Positions 42,901 through 50,021 of a stretch of DNA of 64,000 nt are shown piece by piece. The stretch lies in the NCBI GenBank assembly GCA_022867625.1, contig JALIFM010000003.1:248001-312000 (forward strand), read 5' to 3'. Within the stretch, counting starts at the first letter, position 1. Every line of letters starts with the position of its first letter. The notes beneath the pieces are model-generated. The model saw only the letters and a program-made list of their open reading frames with translations. It had not been told where the DNA came from and did not search any database. The position numbers were made by a program, and so were the translations under genes. This DNA comes from Lachnospiraceae bacterium NSJ-143. GTDB taxonomy: Bacteria > Bacillota > Clostridia > Lachnospirales > Anaerotignaceae.

Positions 42901-43384
42901 AAACGCCGCCGTAATCCATGGCTTGGCCTTCCCAGTAAAAGACAGCGTACACGTGCCCAGTGTGCCTGTTAAATTCTATTATAAACTGCCCGTCCTCATA
43001 GCCGTTTCCAAACATGGTATCGTCCATGAATGTAAAGCCGGCGTCTCCGTTTTCTACATAAACATACTCATCGGTATCATCGTTTCCGGTATTATTCCAC
43101 TCAAGCCCTGTCAGTGAAAAATCTGAAGGCGGCGTTTTACCCATTGACTTGCCCTCAGGCATTTCTCTGCCGCTTGATTTTATCGCTGTAAGCTTGTTCT
43201 GAGCGGCCAAAAATACATCCCTTGCCGAATTGTCAAGCTTTGTCTGGTTAAGTCGCGCGTTAAAATATATGACAGCCGGAAACCCAATGGCAATCAGCAC
43301 AGAAAGTATGCCTACCGCTATAAGCAGCTCAGCCAGTGAAAAGCCCTTTTTCCCCTTTTTTATTATACAGTTTAAAATATCCAT
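36914..43384 (-). CDS. Giant prepilin with GLUG repeats (2156 residues), probable pilus-tip adhesin
   Basis: First gene of the pilus operon. Starts with leader MDILNCIIKKGKKG, cut before FSLAELLIAVGILSVLIAIGFPAVIYF (Glu5 present), then about 2100 extracellular residues; ordinary pilins are 130-250. Beyond about residue 350 it holds two blocks of GLUG-type repeats (VGGFAGSNQGVITGCYAGGKL, GGLVGFNNSYIFNC, GGFVGYSEPALSTNYVRG), expected to fold as beta-helices and found in surface adhesins and IgA peptidases. A module with HGNWP/YGDWP and LCYYEKY occurs twice, about 770 residues apart. The C-terminus WGWAFDEAYPTPYF is usual for GLUG proteins. Start chosen at the ATG with AAGGAAG upstream; a TTG at 43417 is also in frame. 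Function as adhesin is inference. Confidence 0.85.
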   Translation of the reverse strand: MDILNCIIKKGKKGFSLAELLIAVGILSVLIAIGFPAVIYFNARLNQTKLDNSARDVFLAAQNKLTAIKSSGREMPEGKSMGKTPPSDFSLTGLEWNNTGNDDTDEYVYVENGDAGFTFMDDTMFGNGYEDGQFIIEFNRHTGHVYAVFYWEGQAMDYGGVSKFVYPENYNSFVDSEGAEQLLRGGKYKSNRMKLKVGYYGANGVEGIGKAEVFDYNIEVINSDELQLVITPEKMDIGRDTEYEVTISSATDSANTGKYIYRVMYRNGAPYSVSGSSSPGPVDVYKNVEYGLSDFSFTITLDSLEADKHFAYLHPQIASGDDIDINVHAIYVGTKGIYTEETQKKAQTNSLFAGLRLNIDKTVSAQGKTVNIENGRHLQNLSHEASNFGFAGTAETPYPVESAGLSADIDWSAYNDTNTLWNKDAALESFYPISNEKTGLVQFDGTNHTISNLTVTQYSTGKIAKDKSGSKDEVRAAGLFGIVYDDFTIKDLKLYESFVKVSGSSGIKVHAAAVAGFFGSSAGDTHSVSNITNVECTDCTVSADGNAGMFAGQVKLADNIGTSKDGKDGGTPIADGVFITDCRAYLSDDNSDEYYQLESGDERNYYVKSSASSAGGIAGYVEYGNLELDDSFSAVNVYAQMNAGGLVGASNDKLYIFNCYSSCDITSVSETGSGAGGILGKFGRGWIKIDNCFTTCDIYANCYSGGAFGFFTGSRLYKSATVRVKNTYSYGAVTWRNREICTLDENMVQGESFSGGFIGRIDKSLLSLDSSALDMRDHCYYLCMRGYNNSNPGPGSSLNGYGAVYDSSVNGGKVHTAPALYENEGTGAEFMPPADSENKKTYAYSKDFKGLKFPFKMIVCGDRSVLDYHGNWPKKGNIETALCYYEKYEKDGVDTQYGYFAVTTIGMGQSAWTLDTLKSQEELDSSGYCLTEDGYALISAYKLERFSFVFDGDIESTMDSGDIEVKDEGEATVENAVIIEKGIHLSFSQSDAESLDMYADVYRLPFKFQEMSRDKAMEFYDRLDISYTAEEKYSGDGATTKSLDLLVEEIQNRGDGTPIPPNWHQEDGRWTASDSFTFYYCCHFAKTAINPYIGRTAAHRPVRTHEVYVRSARQFNAIGRYCYYWNGVNNSKWNKYQFEQELDLNFSTYTRNYCQTDYFMTPGGNYENIPIGRTADVTQYWDGEKLVDYSNFQNDYDGNGHSIINFKMETESLYYVGLFGEIYGSTIENLNMRVDDELAKKYGDYNDEYGAGYIIATYTYNKLFAESGGKSNADTQAHNYGLGGLVGKTTSGASTGDTNNPLIVNCSVSGYTLIGKMSSEKEYYNPKTNITYKLNVFPKNLIRNYAFHVGGLVGFNNSYIFNCTAENKLVKFVYAHPWNNSNYGYEKTVGGFAGSNQGVITGCYAGGKLEIDYDRSNSYGIESAKDSFYIGGFSGTNCYPGFGYERGFTKYSNASATYAGTLLADCYSFSTIEKSDTVNRYVPDENIYGVTYTLDTNTAKEDYSNTIKVYNANDVNMTGSFVNIPENVSNCYYLADTIKLPEGIYPSDRDFLMAGDKKAEQIFVQMSSVADFANTLNAGLDSAGPVYNIKRGEGGTQFVPYPYGSESLSAAASWPYTAALFGKSFPFAPVVTENKAYVHYGDWPDYNAASAPGYGLCYYEKYVDTTDTESAGFYVRGIDPSVFNGGDMNDINTAGTVFYDTLEYDTETDKRVYQSGYCYAVPKGTVITGAIPDTSAPENPDYDFYVIGKEEPVEVGCMQTEIPATAGLWAVYNPDFGAAIKLSATKLYDVTYASDRAHYDIRTFEQLKNMGEPKYPARQLYSFEQTMNIESGEIADTTAIPVFNGVFNGKGSHRDLESLETVWPEESYTINIDMKNASASGNNLVGLIGRNLENSVLKNIRLEGGILCTTENSNYDLTIGALTAVNKGTITGCISRADIKIADNTSSGLGKTCIGGLIGRNENAGNNKCFLNGVEADIVCDSTIQVNNGQGMLYLGGFVGYSEPALSTNYVRGRVGAGTRVIAKNQRNYMGGFAGYTSSPFEACFFEGEMGKPDRTWAGQFIGYLDIYTVVFDSCYGWTYGEDMDFIGAKVDQWARPQFNSCYAYGEPFTDGGLSYIKEWNGEYAGSLGKIYTEAAEQGWGWAFDEAYPTPYFKKQ

Positions 43385-44215
43385 ATCTGCCAGCGCTTCC
43401 TTTAAAATTTTGTTCAATAAAATACAGACCTGTTAATGGGAATTGTTTTTAAATAAGTATACTGCTTGGCATAAAAAGTCAGAAAATTTACATTTTGAGC
43501 CTGTCAAGTCTAAAAATTTCAGTTAATTTTATTTTATCAGATGTAATTTTTAAAGTAAACACATTTTCCTTTTATATTTAAGTTCGGCAATATTCATACC
43601 CATTTATGTTTGAATGTAAAAACTCCCTCTGTTTTTATAAAAAATTTCAACAGAAGGCTGTATGTTAAAAAACTTACGCTTTAATAAGCCATTGTTTAAT
43701 CATAACCAAACGCAAATACCTTAAGCCTTAAATTATGCTCTGCAAGCCTGTCTCACAGTTTAGCCGCCATTTTGTTCATCAATATTAAATTAAAAATTTA
43801 TATAAAAATTTTAATGTAAATCCGGCAATATTGACAAAATAACTTTAAAAAAAGGAAAAATCAACAAATTTTTCTGTGAGATATACGGGCACATATATTT
43901 AATTTAAAGCCTTCTGTATTAATCATAACTTTCAAATTATGATTACATAATTAAATGTGTATTTTACATATGATATTTACTCATTATAGAATAGCCATAT
44001 GGATATCAAACCGTTCCGCTTAAATATAAAAAGGAGGGATATATATTTACAGGAAAAAAATTACTGTTTTTTGCCGTTTCAAAATCGCCTGTACACAGAC
44101 AAATGCGTTTTTGTCATGGCCGTAATTTATAACAGCGGTTTAAATATTCATGCTGAAAATTCCGTTTTTTACTGCACGGAATTAAAATAAAAAATTGAGG
44201 GGAGGATTAAGCGGT
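43385..44215. other. 830-base AT-rich divergent region between the pilus and TRAP operons
   Basis: It must hold the promoters of both. For the pilus operon, minus-strand TATACT (43462-43457) is a possible -10, and a perfect TTGACA (43507-43502) is nearby but has no good -10 at 17. A stem-like pair CTTCTGTT / AACAGAGG lies at 43629-43660. For the TRAP side there is an 8-8-8 inverted repeat (43921-43944). A 63-codon frame at 43999-44190 has no good start context and is not called. No known riboswitch was recognised. Confidence 0.45.
43921..43944. promoter_or_regulatory. Inverted repeat AATCATAA-N8-TTATGATT upstream of the TRAP operon
   Basis: Perfect 8-bp arms (43921-43928 and 43937-43944) around 8 bases, 270 bases before dctM. 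It looks like a regulator site; the nearest candidate regulator is the LysR gene downstream of the TRAP genes. Confidence 0.45.
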
Positions 44216-45490
44216 ATGGCTGCGGTAATGTTGTTTGTATCATTTTTTATACTGTTGTTTCTTGGGGCGCCTATCGCGCTGGCGCTGGGGGGTTCTTCGT
44301 TTTTATACGTTTTATTATTCGCCAACGTATCGCCAATAATTATCGCACAGCAGATATTTTCATGTGTAAATACCTACACACTTCTTGCTGTGCCGTTTTT
44401 TATAATGGCCGGCGCGCTCATGGAACATGGAGGCATATCAAAAAGGATTGTTGATTTCTGCATGTCTCTTGTTGGTCATTTTACAGGAGGACTTGCTCTG
44501 GTAGTTGTGCTTGCAAGCGTATTCTTTGCCGCTATGACAGGCTCAGGAGTGGCCGCCTGCGCGGCTGTTGGCTGTATCATGATACCGAGCATGGTCGAAA
44601 GGGGATATGACCCGGATTTTGCCTGTGCGCTACAGGCGACAAGCGGTATTTTCGGCCCGCTTATACCGCCGAGCATAGTTATGGTGCTCTACGCGGTTTA
44701 TGCCAACCAGTCGGTCGGACAAATGCTTATGGCAGGTGTCGGCCCGGGAATAATGCAGGCGCTTATGGTCTGCATACTGGCAATATACATATGCAAAAAG
44801 CGCAAATACAGCGGTGTTGGAAAATTTGATATTAAAAAGGTGGCAAAAAGCTTCAGGCAGTCAATTTGGGCTTTGCTTGCGCCTGTAATAATACTTGGCG
44901 GCATATACTCAGGAGTGTTTACTGCTACTGAGGCAAGCGGCATAGCCTGCTTTTATTCTATTATAGTCGGGCTATTTGTATACAAGGAACTGGATTTTAA
45001 AAAGCTCCTGTCCTGTCTTGGAAAATCAATGAAGAGCACAGGAAACATTATGCTTATAGTAGGCGCCTCCGGCGCTTTCTCATGGGTGCTTACAAGGGAG
45101 CACATAGCAAGCCAGGCGGCGGCGCTGCTTATGAGCTTTTCGTCCGACAAGGCGGTATTTATAATATGTACTCTTATAATACTGCTTATACTTGGCTGTT
45201 TTATAGATTCGATACCTATAGTGACAATTATGACTCCGCTTCTGGTACCTATGGCACAGCAGTACGGCGTGTCACTTATACACCTTGGCGGAATAATGGT
45301 AAGCGCCACATGTATAGGCCTTATTACCCCTCCAATGGGGCTTAACCTGTTTATGGGCGCCCAGGTGGGCGAACGGCCTGTACACTCGGTTATAGGCGCT
45401 ATAAAGCCTTTCATACTCGTAACTATGGTGGGACTGTTAATAGTCGCTTTTGTTCCGGCTATAACTACATTTTTACCAAGTCTTTTATAA
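44216..45490 (+). CDS. dctM: TRAP transporter large permease (DctM)
   Basis: 424 residues, about 12 membrane helices: FLGAPIALALGGSSFLYVLL, AVPFFIMAGALMEHGGISKRIVDF, the family motif ASVFFAAMTGSGVAACAAVGCIMIPSM, GIFGPLIPPSIVMVLYAV, and ISATCIGLITPPMGLNLFMGA-like near the C-terminus. It is the ion-coupled channel of a tripartite dicarboxylate-type transporter. The ATG at 44216 has GGAGG 10 bases upstream. Here dctM precedes dctP and dctQ, whereas the usual order ends with dctM. Confidence 0.92.
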   Translation: MAAVMLFVSFFILLFLGAPIALALGGSSFLYVLLFANVSPIIIAQQIFSCVNTYTLLAVPFFIMAGALMEHGGISKRIVDFCMSLVGHFTGGLALVVVLASVFFAAMTGSGVAACAAVGCIMIPSMVERGYDPDFACALQATSGIFGPLIPPSIVMVLYAVYANQSVGQMLMAGVGPGIMQALMVCILAIYICKKRKYSGVGKFDIKKVAKSFRQSIWALLAPVIILGGIYSGVFTATEASGIACFYSIIVGLFVYKELDFKKLLSCLGKSMKSTGNIMLIVGASGAFSWVLTREHIASQAAALLMSFSSDKAVFIICTLIILLILGCFIDSIPIVTIMTPLLVPMAQQYGVSLIHLGGIMVSATCIGLITPPMGLNLFMGAQVGERPVHSVIGAIKPFILVTMVGLLIVAFVPAITTFLPSLL

Positions 45491-45519
45491 ACCAAATAAA
45501 ATAAAAAGGGGTGCGTATT

Positions 45520-46587
45520 ATGAAAAAATTATTATCAGTTGTTTTAGCGTCCGCTCTTTGTTTATCTCTTGCGGCGTGCGGTTCATCGGGCGGCACATCT
45601 TCAGCCAAATCTGCTGCGGGTTCTTCTCAGGCTGCTTCCGGCAGTGCTCAGAGCAGTGATGAAACTGTAAAGCTTACGGCTATAGTAGCCGGACTTACAG
45701 AAGACAGCCCAAGCGGCGAGGCTCTCAAGAAATTTGCAGAGCTCTGCAAGGAATACTCAGGCGGAAGTGTTGAGGTTGACTGCTTCTTTAACACAGACCT
45801 TGGTTCTGTAGCATCATGCGTAGACTCAATGGCACAGGGCACAATAGACATATGCTCCACAGGAACTTCTTATTTTGCCGGATATGTGCCTGCTATTCAG
45901 GTGTTTGAGCTGCCATATATATTCAATACATACGATGAAGTAAGGACAACCCTTGACAGCGAGCCGGGAAAGAAAATAGGCGAAATGTTTGACGGAACAG
46001 GCATGAAGCTCCTTTGCTACTGGGAAAGCGGTATGAGGCATGTGTCAGACAGCAGAAACCCTATTAATGTTCCTGACGACATGAAGGGCTTAAAGATAAG
46101 GACAGTTGTTTCACCTACACAGCAGGCTACATGGGAAGCCTTTGGCGCTATACCAATGGCACTTGATATGGGCGAGGTTTTCACAGCGCTCCAGAACGGA
46201 ACCGTTGACGCTCAGGAAAACACCCTTTCCTCAATAGTTTCCTACAAAATGTATGAGGTACAGAAATATCTTTCAATGACATACCACTCATACACACCTA
46301 TGCCTTTCTTTATTAACCAGAAAAAATGGGACAGTCTTTCAGAAAACCAGCAGCAGGCAATCCAGAAGGCTTCTGAAGATGCACGTGACCTTGAAAGGCA
46401 GCTTAACTCCGAAAGTGAGGAAACAAATATACAGATTCTTAAGGACAACGGTGTAGAGATTAATGAAGAGCCTGACAGGGAAGCCTTCGCTGCGCTCTGT
46501 GGCCCTGTTTACGACATATTTAACAACCAGATTGGTACAGACGAGTACCTTACAATGGTTCAGGAATATGTTGAGACACTGCGCTGA
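45520..46587 (+). CDS. dctP: TRAP transporter substrate-binding lipoprotein (DctP)
   Basis: 355 residues. Lipoprotein signal KKLLSVVLASALCLSLAAC with the lipobox LAAC (Cys at about residue 20), then a serine/alanine-rich linker. The binding domain shows DctP motifs: the EVDCFFNTDLGSVASC stretch, FELPYIFNTYDEVR, LCYWESGMRHVSDSRNPINVPDDMKGLKIRT (arginine that grips the carboxylate) and GAIPMALDMGEVFTALQNGTVDAQENTLSS. The substrate is an organic acid; its identity is not determinable. The ATG at 45520 follows AGGGGTG, which the alternative GTG at 45511 would lie inside. Confidence 0.92.
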   Translation: MKKLLSVVLASALCLSLAACGSSGGTSSAKSAAGSSQAASGSAQSSDETVKLTAIVAGLTEDSPSGEALKKFAELCKEYSGGSVEVDCFFNTDLGSVASCVDSMAQGTIDICSTGTSYFAGYVPAIQVFELPYIFNTYDEVRTTLDSEPGKKIGEMFDGTGMKLLCYWESGMRHVSDSRNPINVPDDMKGLKIRTVVSPTQQATWEAFGAIPMALDMGEVFTALQNGTVDAQENTLSSIVSYKMYEVQKYLSMTYHSYTPMPFFINQKKWDSLSENQQQAIQKASEDARDLERQLNSESEETNIQILKDNGVEINEEPDREAFAALCGPVYDIFNNQIGTDEYLTMVQEYVETLR

Positions 46588-46624
46588 TTTGGTTATTTAC
46601 TAAACATTAAGGCAGGTTGTTGAT

Positions 46625-47113
46625 ATGAATAATATTTTGGACAGACTAAGTACCAAGCTGGAATCTCTGATAGGTATTGTCGGCCTTGTGGGCATACTTA
46701 TAATAACCGCTAATGTAATATGCAGGTTTTTCAAAATTTCCATGTCTTGGTCAGATGAGCTTTTAAGGACAATATTTATATACGGGTATTTTATAGGCGC
46801 GGCCCTTACCTTTTATGCTGGCGACCTTATGAGGCTTGAGCTTCTGGAGGCTTACCTTGAAAAGCACGGCAAAAACAGTATGAGCTGGCTGCTTAAAACC
46901 GTTTTGAGCATTATAAATCTGCTGTTTTTTGGAGGGCTTACATATTTCGTATTCAGCGGCATAATAATTCCGTTTGTAATATCCGGTACAAGCACTTCCA
47001 CAAGCAGCACACCTGCATGGGTAATACCGGCAGGATACGGCATAGGGATATTCCTTATAGCTTTAACAGCACTTAAAAACCTTATATGCTCATTTACAGT
47101 GCGGAGCAAATAA
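46625..47113 (+). CDS. dctQ: TRAP transporter small permease (DctQ)
   Basis: 162 residues with four membrane helices (IGIVGLVGILIITANVICRFF, TIFIYGYFIGAALTFYAGDLM, TVLSIINLLFFGGLTYFVF, TPAWVIPAGYGIGIFLIAL). The motif NVICRFFKISMSWSDELLR near residue 35 is the DctQ signature. It pairs with DctM to form the membrane part. Starts 37 bases after dctP. Confidence 0.9.
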   Translation: MNNILDRLSTKLESLIGIVGLVGILIITANVICRFFKISMSWSDELLRTIFIYGYFIGAALTFYAGDLMRLELLEAYLEKHGKNSMSWLLKTVLSIINLLFFGGLTYFVFSGIIIPFVISGTSTSTSSTPAWVIPAGYGIGIFLIALTALKNLICSFTVRSK

Positions 47114-47142
47114 ACTGCATAACAGAATAAATATAATTTTAC

Positions 47143-47170
47143 TTATGACCGGTATATATACCGGTCATAA
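47143..47170. promoter_or_regulatory. 28-bp perfect palindrome between dctQ and the LysR gene
   Basis: TTATGACCGGTAT and its complement meet at a central TATA; centre between 47156 and 47157. No T run follows, so a terminator is less likely than an operator. It lies 68 bases before the LysR start. Confidence 0.6.
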
Positions 47171-47214
47171 TAATTTAAAGCCGTATTCGTATATATTAAC
47201 GGTTTTAAATTATT
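47169..47214 (+). promoter_or_regulatory. Long hairpin in the leader of the LysR gene
   Basis: AATAATTTAAA-G-CCGT (47169-47184) pairs with ACGG-T-TTTAAATTATT (47199-47214): 16 pairs, of which one is G-U in RNA, with a 14-base loop. It immediately follows the palindrome and ends 23 bases before the LysR start codon. It could be a leader structure or a second protein-binding dyad. Confidence 0.5.
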
Positions 47215-47237
47215 GCTGAACGAAAGGCGGTAAATAA

Positions 47238-48170
47238 ATGCATATTGACAGGAAATATTATTTTATCACTATAGCAGAAACAGGAAATATTACCAAAGCC
47301 GCTGAGCTGCTCAATGTATCACAGCCGTCACTTTCGCAGTATATAACAAGGCTTGAGAAAAATATCGGTGTAAAGCTTATCAACCGCAACTGTTCCCCTA
47401 TTAAGCTTACAGAGGCCGGAAATATCTATCTGCAATATCTTACAAAAAGCAGACAGCTGGATACAGCCCTTAAGGAGGACCTGTCAAAGTTTACGGGAAT
47501 TGACAAAAACAGGCTTACAATAGGCATACCCGCACAGGTAACAAGCATTATATTCAGCATAGCTGTTGAGGATTTTATACAGGAGAGACTTGACTCACAG
47601 ATATCCATTAAAGGCGGAACCTCACTTACAATGCTTGAAAAGCTCAGAAACCGTGAGATAGATATAGCCTTTATTCACACAAGAAAAACCCGCATACCTG
47701 ACATAATAACCTATGTCCTTCAGGAGGAAAAGCTCTACCTTGTCTGCAACTGTAAAAACGTGGTTGTAAACGGCAGAAAATCCAGCAGGAAAAACCCAAT
47801 AGAGCTTGATATAAATGAGCTTAAAACTTTGGAAAAGCAGCGTTTTATGATACTTTCCAAGGAATATTTCCTGCATGAGGTAAGCGAGGAATTTTTCAGC
47901 GCTGCTGATATTAAGCCTACAAATATCATTGAGCTTTCAAGCCTTGATACCATACTCACATATATCTGCAAAAACGGCAGCGATATAGTTGCCTTTGTTC
48001 CGGGATTTGCCCTGCGCAACATGAAAAACATGGATAACCTTGCCTTTCTGAGTGTAAAAAACGTATCCTTTACATGGTATCTTACTATATGCCGAAACAA
48101 GTACAGCGAGCTGACAAAGCTGAGCAGGCAGTTCTGGGACAAGGTCATATCAATAAAGTGGAATATCTGA
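47238..48170 (+). CDS. LysR-family transcriptional regulator
   Basis: 310 residues. N-terminal winged helix RKYYFITIAETGNITKAAELLNVSQPSLSQYITRLEKNIGVKLINR, then a helix linker and the two-subdomain effector-binding domain (RLTIGIPAQVTSIIFSIAVEDFI; REIDIAFIHTRKTRIP; FMILSKEYFLHEVSEEFFS). GAAAGG precedes the ATG. It follows the TRAP genes in the same direction and is the likely regulator of organic-acid uptake, but two palindromic elements just upstream suggest it has its own control. Confidence 0.9.
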   Translation: MHIDRKYYFITIAETGNITKAAELLNVSQPSLSQYITRLEKNIGVKLINRNCSPIKLTEAGNIYLQYLTKSRQLDTALKEDLSKFTGIDKNRLTIGIPAQVTSIIFSIAVEDFIQERLDSQISIKGGTSLTMLEKLRNREIDIAFIHTRKTRIPDIITYVLQEEKLYLVCNCKNVVVNGRKSSRKNPIELDINELKTLEKQRFMILSKEYFLHEVSEEFFSAADIKPTNIIELSSLDTILTYICKNGSDIVAFVPGFALRNMKNMDNLAFLSVKNVSFTWYLTICRNKYSELTKLSRQFWDKVISIKWNI

Positions 48171-48210
48171 AATCAGGATTTTACCGCTTATTTAAATTCA
48201 AGCAGGCGAC

Positions 48211-48236
48211 AAAACAGGCTAAGCCCTGTTTTTATT
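48211..48236 (+). terminator. Terminator of the LysR gene
   Basis: AAAACAGG (48211-48218) pairs with CCTGTTTT (48225-48232) and a T-rich tail follows, 40 bases after the stop codon. Confidence 0.75.
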
Positions 48237-48256
48237 TTATAAAAAATCAGTATATA

Positions 48257-48289
48257 ATAACGCTCCAGCCTGTAAGGCCGGAGCGTTAT
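48257..48289. terminator. Hairpin between convergent LysR and methionine gamma-lyase genes
   Basis: ATAACGCTCC-A-GCC pairs with GGC-C-GGAGCGTTAT around TGTAA (one mismatch). The T tract is weak on both strands but the position 29 bases past the lyase stop suits a minus-strand terminator. Confidence 0.65.
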
Positions 48290-48317
48290 CTGCATGAGAA
48301 TTATATTATTTTTTAAT

Positions 48318-49511
48318 TTAAATCTGCTCAAGAGCCTGAGCAAGGTCCGCTATTATATCCTCAGCGTTTTCAAGCCCTGCCGAAAGCCTTACAAGGCCCT
48401 CAGGTATTCCGGCGTCTTTAAGGTCCTGTGCCGAATATGTTGAATGTGTCATGCTTGCAGGGTGCTCAACAAGTGTTTCCGCATCTCCAAGGCTTACAGC
48501 TATTGTGCAGAGCTTAAGAGCATTAACAAGCTTCATTCCGGCTTCCTTGCCGCCTTTTACCTCAAACGATATCATTCCGCCAAAATCCTTCATCTGCTTT
48601 TTAGCTACCTCATAGTTAGGGTGGCTTTCAAGGCCAGGATAGTATACTTTTTCAATCTTTTCGTTATTATTAAGGAATTCAGCTATCATTCTGGCATTCT
48701 CACAATGGCGTTTCATTCTTATCTCAAATGTTTTGAGGCCTCTGAGTATAAGGAAAGCCTCCTGAGGTCCAAGAACACTGCCTGTCATATCCTTAATTCC
48801 AAACATTTTAACTTCGCCTATAAAATCAGCTTTTCCAACTACAAATCCTGCTATAACATCGCCGTGGCCGTTAAGGTACTTAGTAGCGGAATGCACAACA
48901 ATATCAGCTCCAAGTTCAAGAGGCCTCTGAAGGTATGGTGTGGCAAATGTATTGTCACATATAACCTTTATATCTTTATTATAGCCGTGCGCAAGTTCCG
49001 CTATAGCCGAAATGTCTGCTATTTTAAGGTTAGGGTTTGCAGGTGTTTCAAGGTAAACAGCTACTGTGTTTTCCTTGAGCGCCGCTTTTATTTCATCAAG
49101 GTTAGATGTATTTACAAATGTAACCTCTACTCCGTATCTAGGAAGACCATGAGCCATAAGTGCGAATGTACAGCCATATAATGTGCTGTCAGCTATAATA
49201 TGTTTGCCTGCTCCCGCTATTGTCCAGAGTGTTGATGATATAGCACCCATACCACTTACTGTAGCTGCCGCAGCCTCTCCTCCCTCAAGGACTGCCACCT
49301 TCATTTCAAGTACGCTGCTTGTAGGGTTTCCAAGGCGTGTATAGATATAACCTGCTTCTTCTCCTGCAAACCTTCTTCCGCCCTCCTCACAGCTGTTAAA
49401 ATAGAATGTTGAGGTCTGGTATATAGGCATTGCAAGTGCGCCGTACTGTGTATCTTTTCTGTTGCCTGCATGAATTGCCCTTGTTGCGAATCCCATGTTT
49501 TTATTTTCCAT
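48318..49511 (-). CDS. megL: Methionine gamma-lyase
   Basis: 397 residues, matching the about 398 of known enzymes. Splits methionine (and homocysteine) into 2-ketobutyrate, ammonia and methanethiol. The lyase-specific cysteine is present in DSTLYGCTFALMAHGL; the Schiff-base lysine is in VVHSATKYLNGHGDVIAG; PLP contacts in YIYTRLGNPTSSVLE and VICDNTFATPYLQ; the closing LCTIAVSLGDAETLVEHPASMTHS is typical. ATG at 49511 has AAAGGAG 8 bases upstream; the longer frame to 49595 is not needed. Divergent from an NhaC-type transporter across a 510-base gap with repeated GATAAC half-sites. Confidence 0.9.
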   Translation of the reverse strand: MENKNMGFATRAIHAGNRKDTQYGALAMPIYQTSTFYFNSCEEGGRRFAGEEAGYIYTRLGNPTSSVLEMKVAVLEGGEAAAATVSGMGAISSTLWTIAGAGKHIIADSTLYGCTFALMAHGLPRYGVEVTFVNTSNLDEIKAALKENTVAVYLETPANPNLKIADISAIAELAHGYNKDIKVICDNTFATPYLQRPLELGADIVVHSATKYLNGHGDVIAGFVVGKADFIGEVKMFGIKDMTGSVLGPQEAFLILRGLKTFEIRMKRHCENARMIAEFLNNNEKIEKVYYPGLESHPNYEVAKKQMKDFGGMISFEVKGGKEAGMKLVNALKLCTIAVSLGDAETLVEHPASMTHSTYSAQDLKDAGIPEGLVRLSAGLENAEDIIADLAQALEQI

Positions 49512-50021
49512 ATTAAACACTCCTTTTATATACTGGCCGTCACCGATAAACATTTTTTTATTCTTTACATAAAAGATACCACAAATATAATCCAATGTGT
49601 TAATAGTTAAAATGTATATCTGGTTATCTGTTATGACGATAACTATATGCAGTTTTTATATCATCTTTGCTTTTAAAAACCATCACAGTTATTATTTTAT
49701 ATAGTTACTATTGGCAAAACAGATAACTGGTTATAAATTTTTCCGATTATCACAACAGCTCAATAATATGATATATTATAAATAAGTAAAAAATATTTAA
49801 GCAGGTTAAAACAATTTTGTAATTTTTAATTTTCAACCGGCTTAAAAACGCAATAATATTATTGTGCTGAAGCAGGATATGTAAGCCTAAAATTTTACTT
49901 ATCCACGGAAGGAGGATAAAAGTTTCAGCCGAAATTATACCTGTACATAATATTTAAGTATCCGGTTCATACCGGAAGTGTTACCGTTTTATAAGTGTTT
50001 ATTTATAAGGAGGTTAGTATT
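49512..50021. promoter_or_regulatory. Divergent regulatory region between megL and the nhaC-type gene
   Basis: No gene. GTTATC/GATAAC half-sites recur: GTTATC 49623-49628 with GATAAC 49638-49643 (9-base spacer), and AACAGATAAC at 49718-49727, which is the exact complement of GTTATCTGTT at 49623-49632. There is also a 14-bp palindrome CAATAATATTATTG (49851-49864) and a small hairpin TCCGGT-TCAT-ACCGGA (49961-49976) in the nhaC leader. The spacing suits a LysR-type regulator that loops between sites. Confidence 0.5.

Noticed and set aside
43385-44000. c-di-GMP riboswitch ahead of the pilus operon
   Set aside because: Such switches control pili in some Clostridia, but neither the class I nor class II core sequences could be recognised here or at 35105-35420; an Rfam search would settle it.
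43999-44190. 63-codon frame upstream of dctM
   Set aside because: No ribosome site before its ATG and no recognisable protein features; the AAGGAGGG inside it is not followed by a usable start codon.
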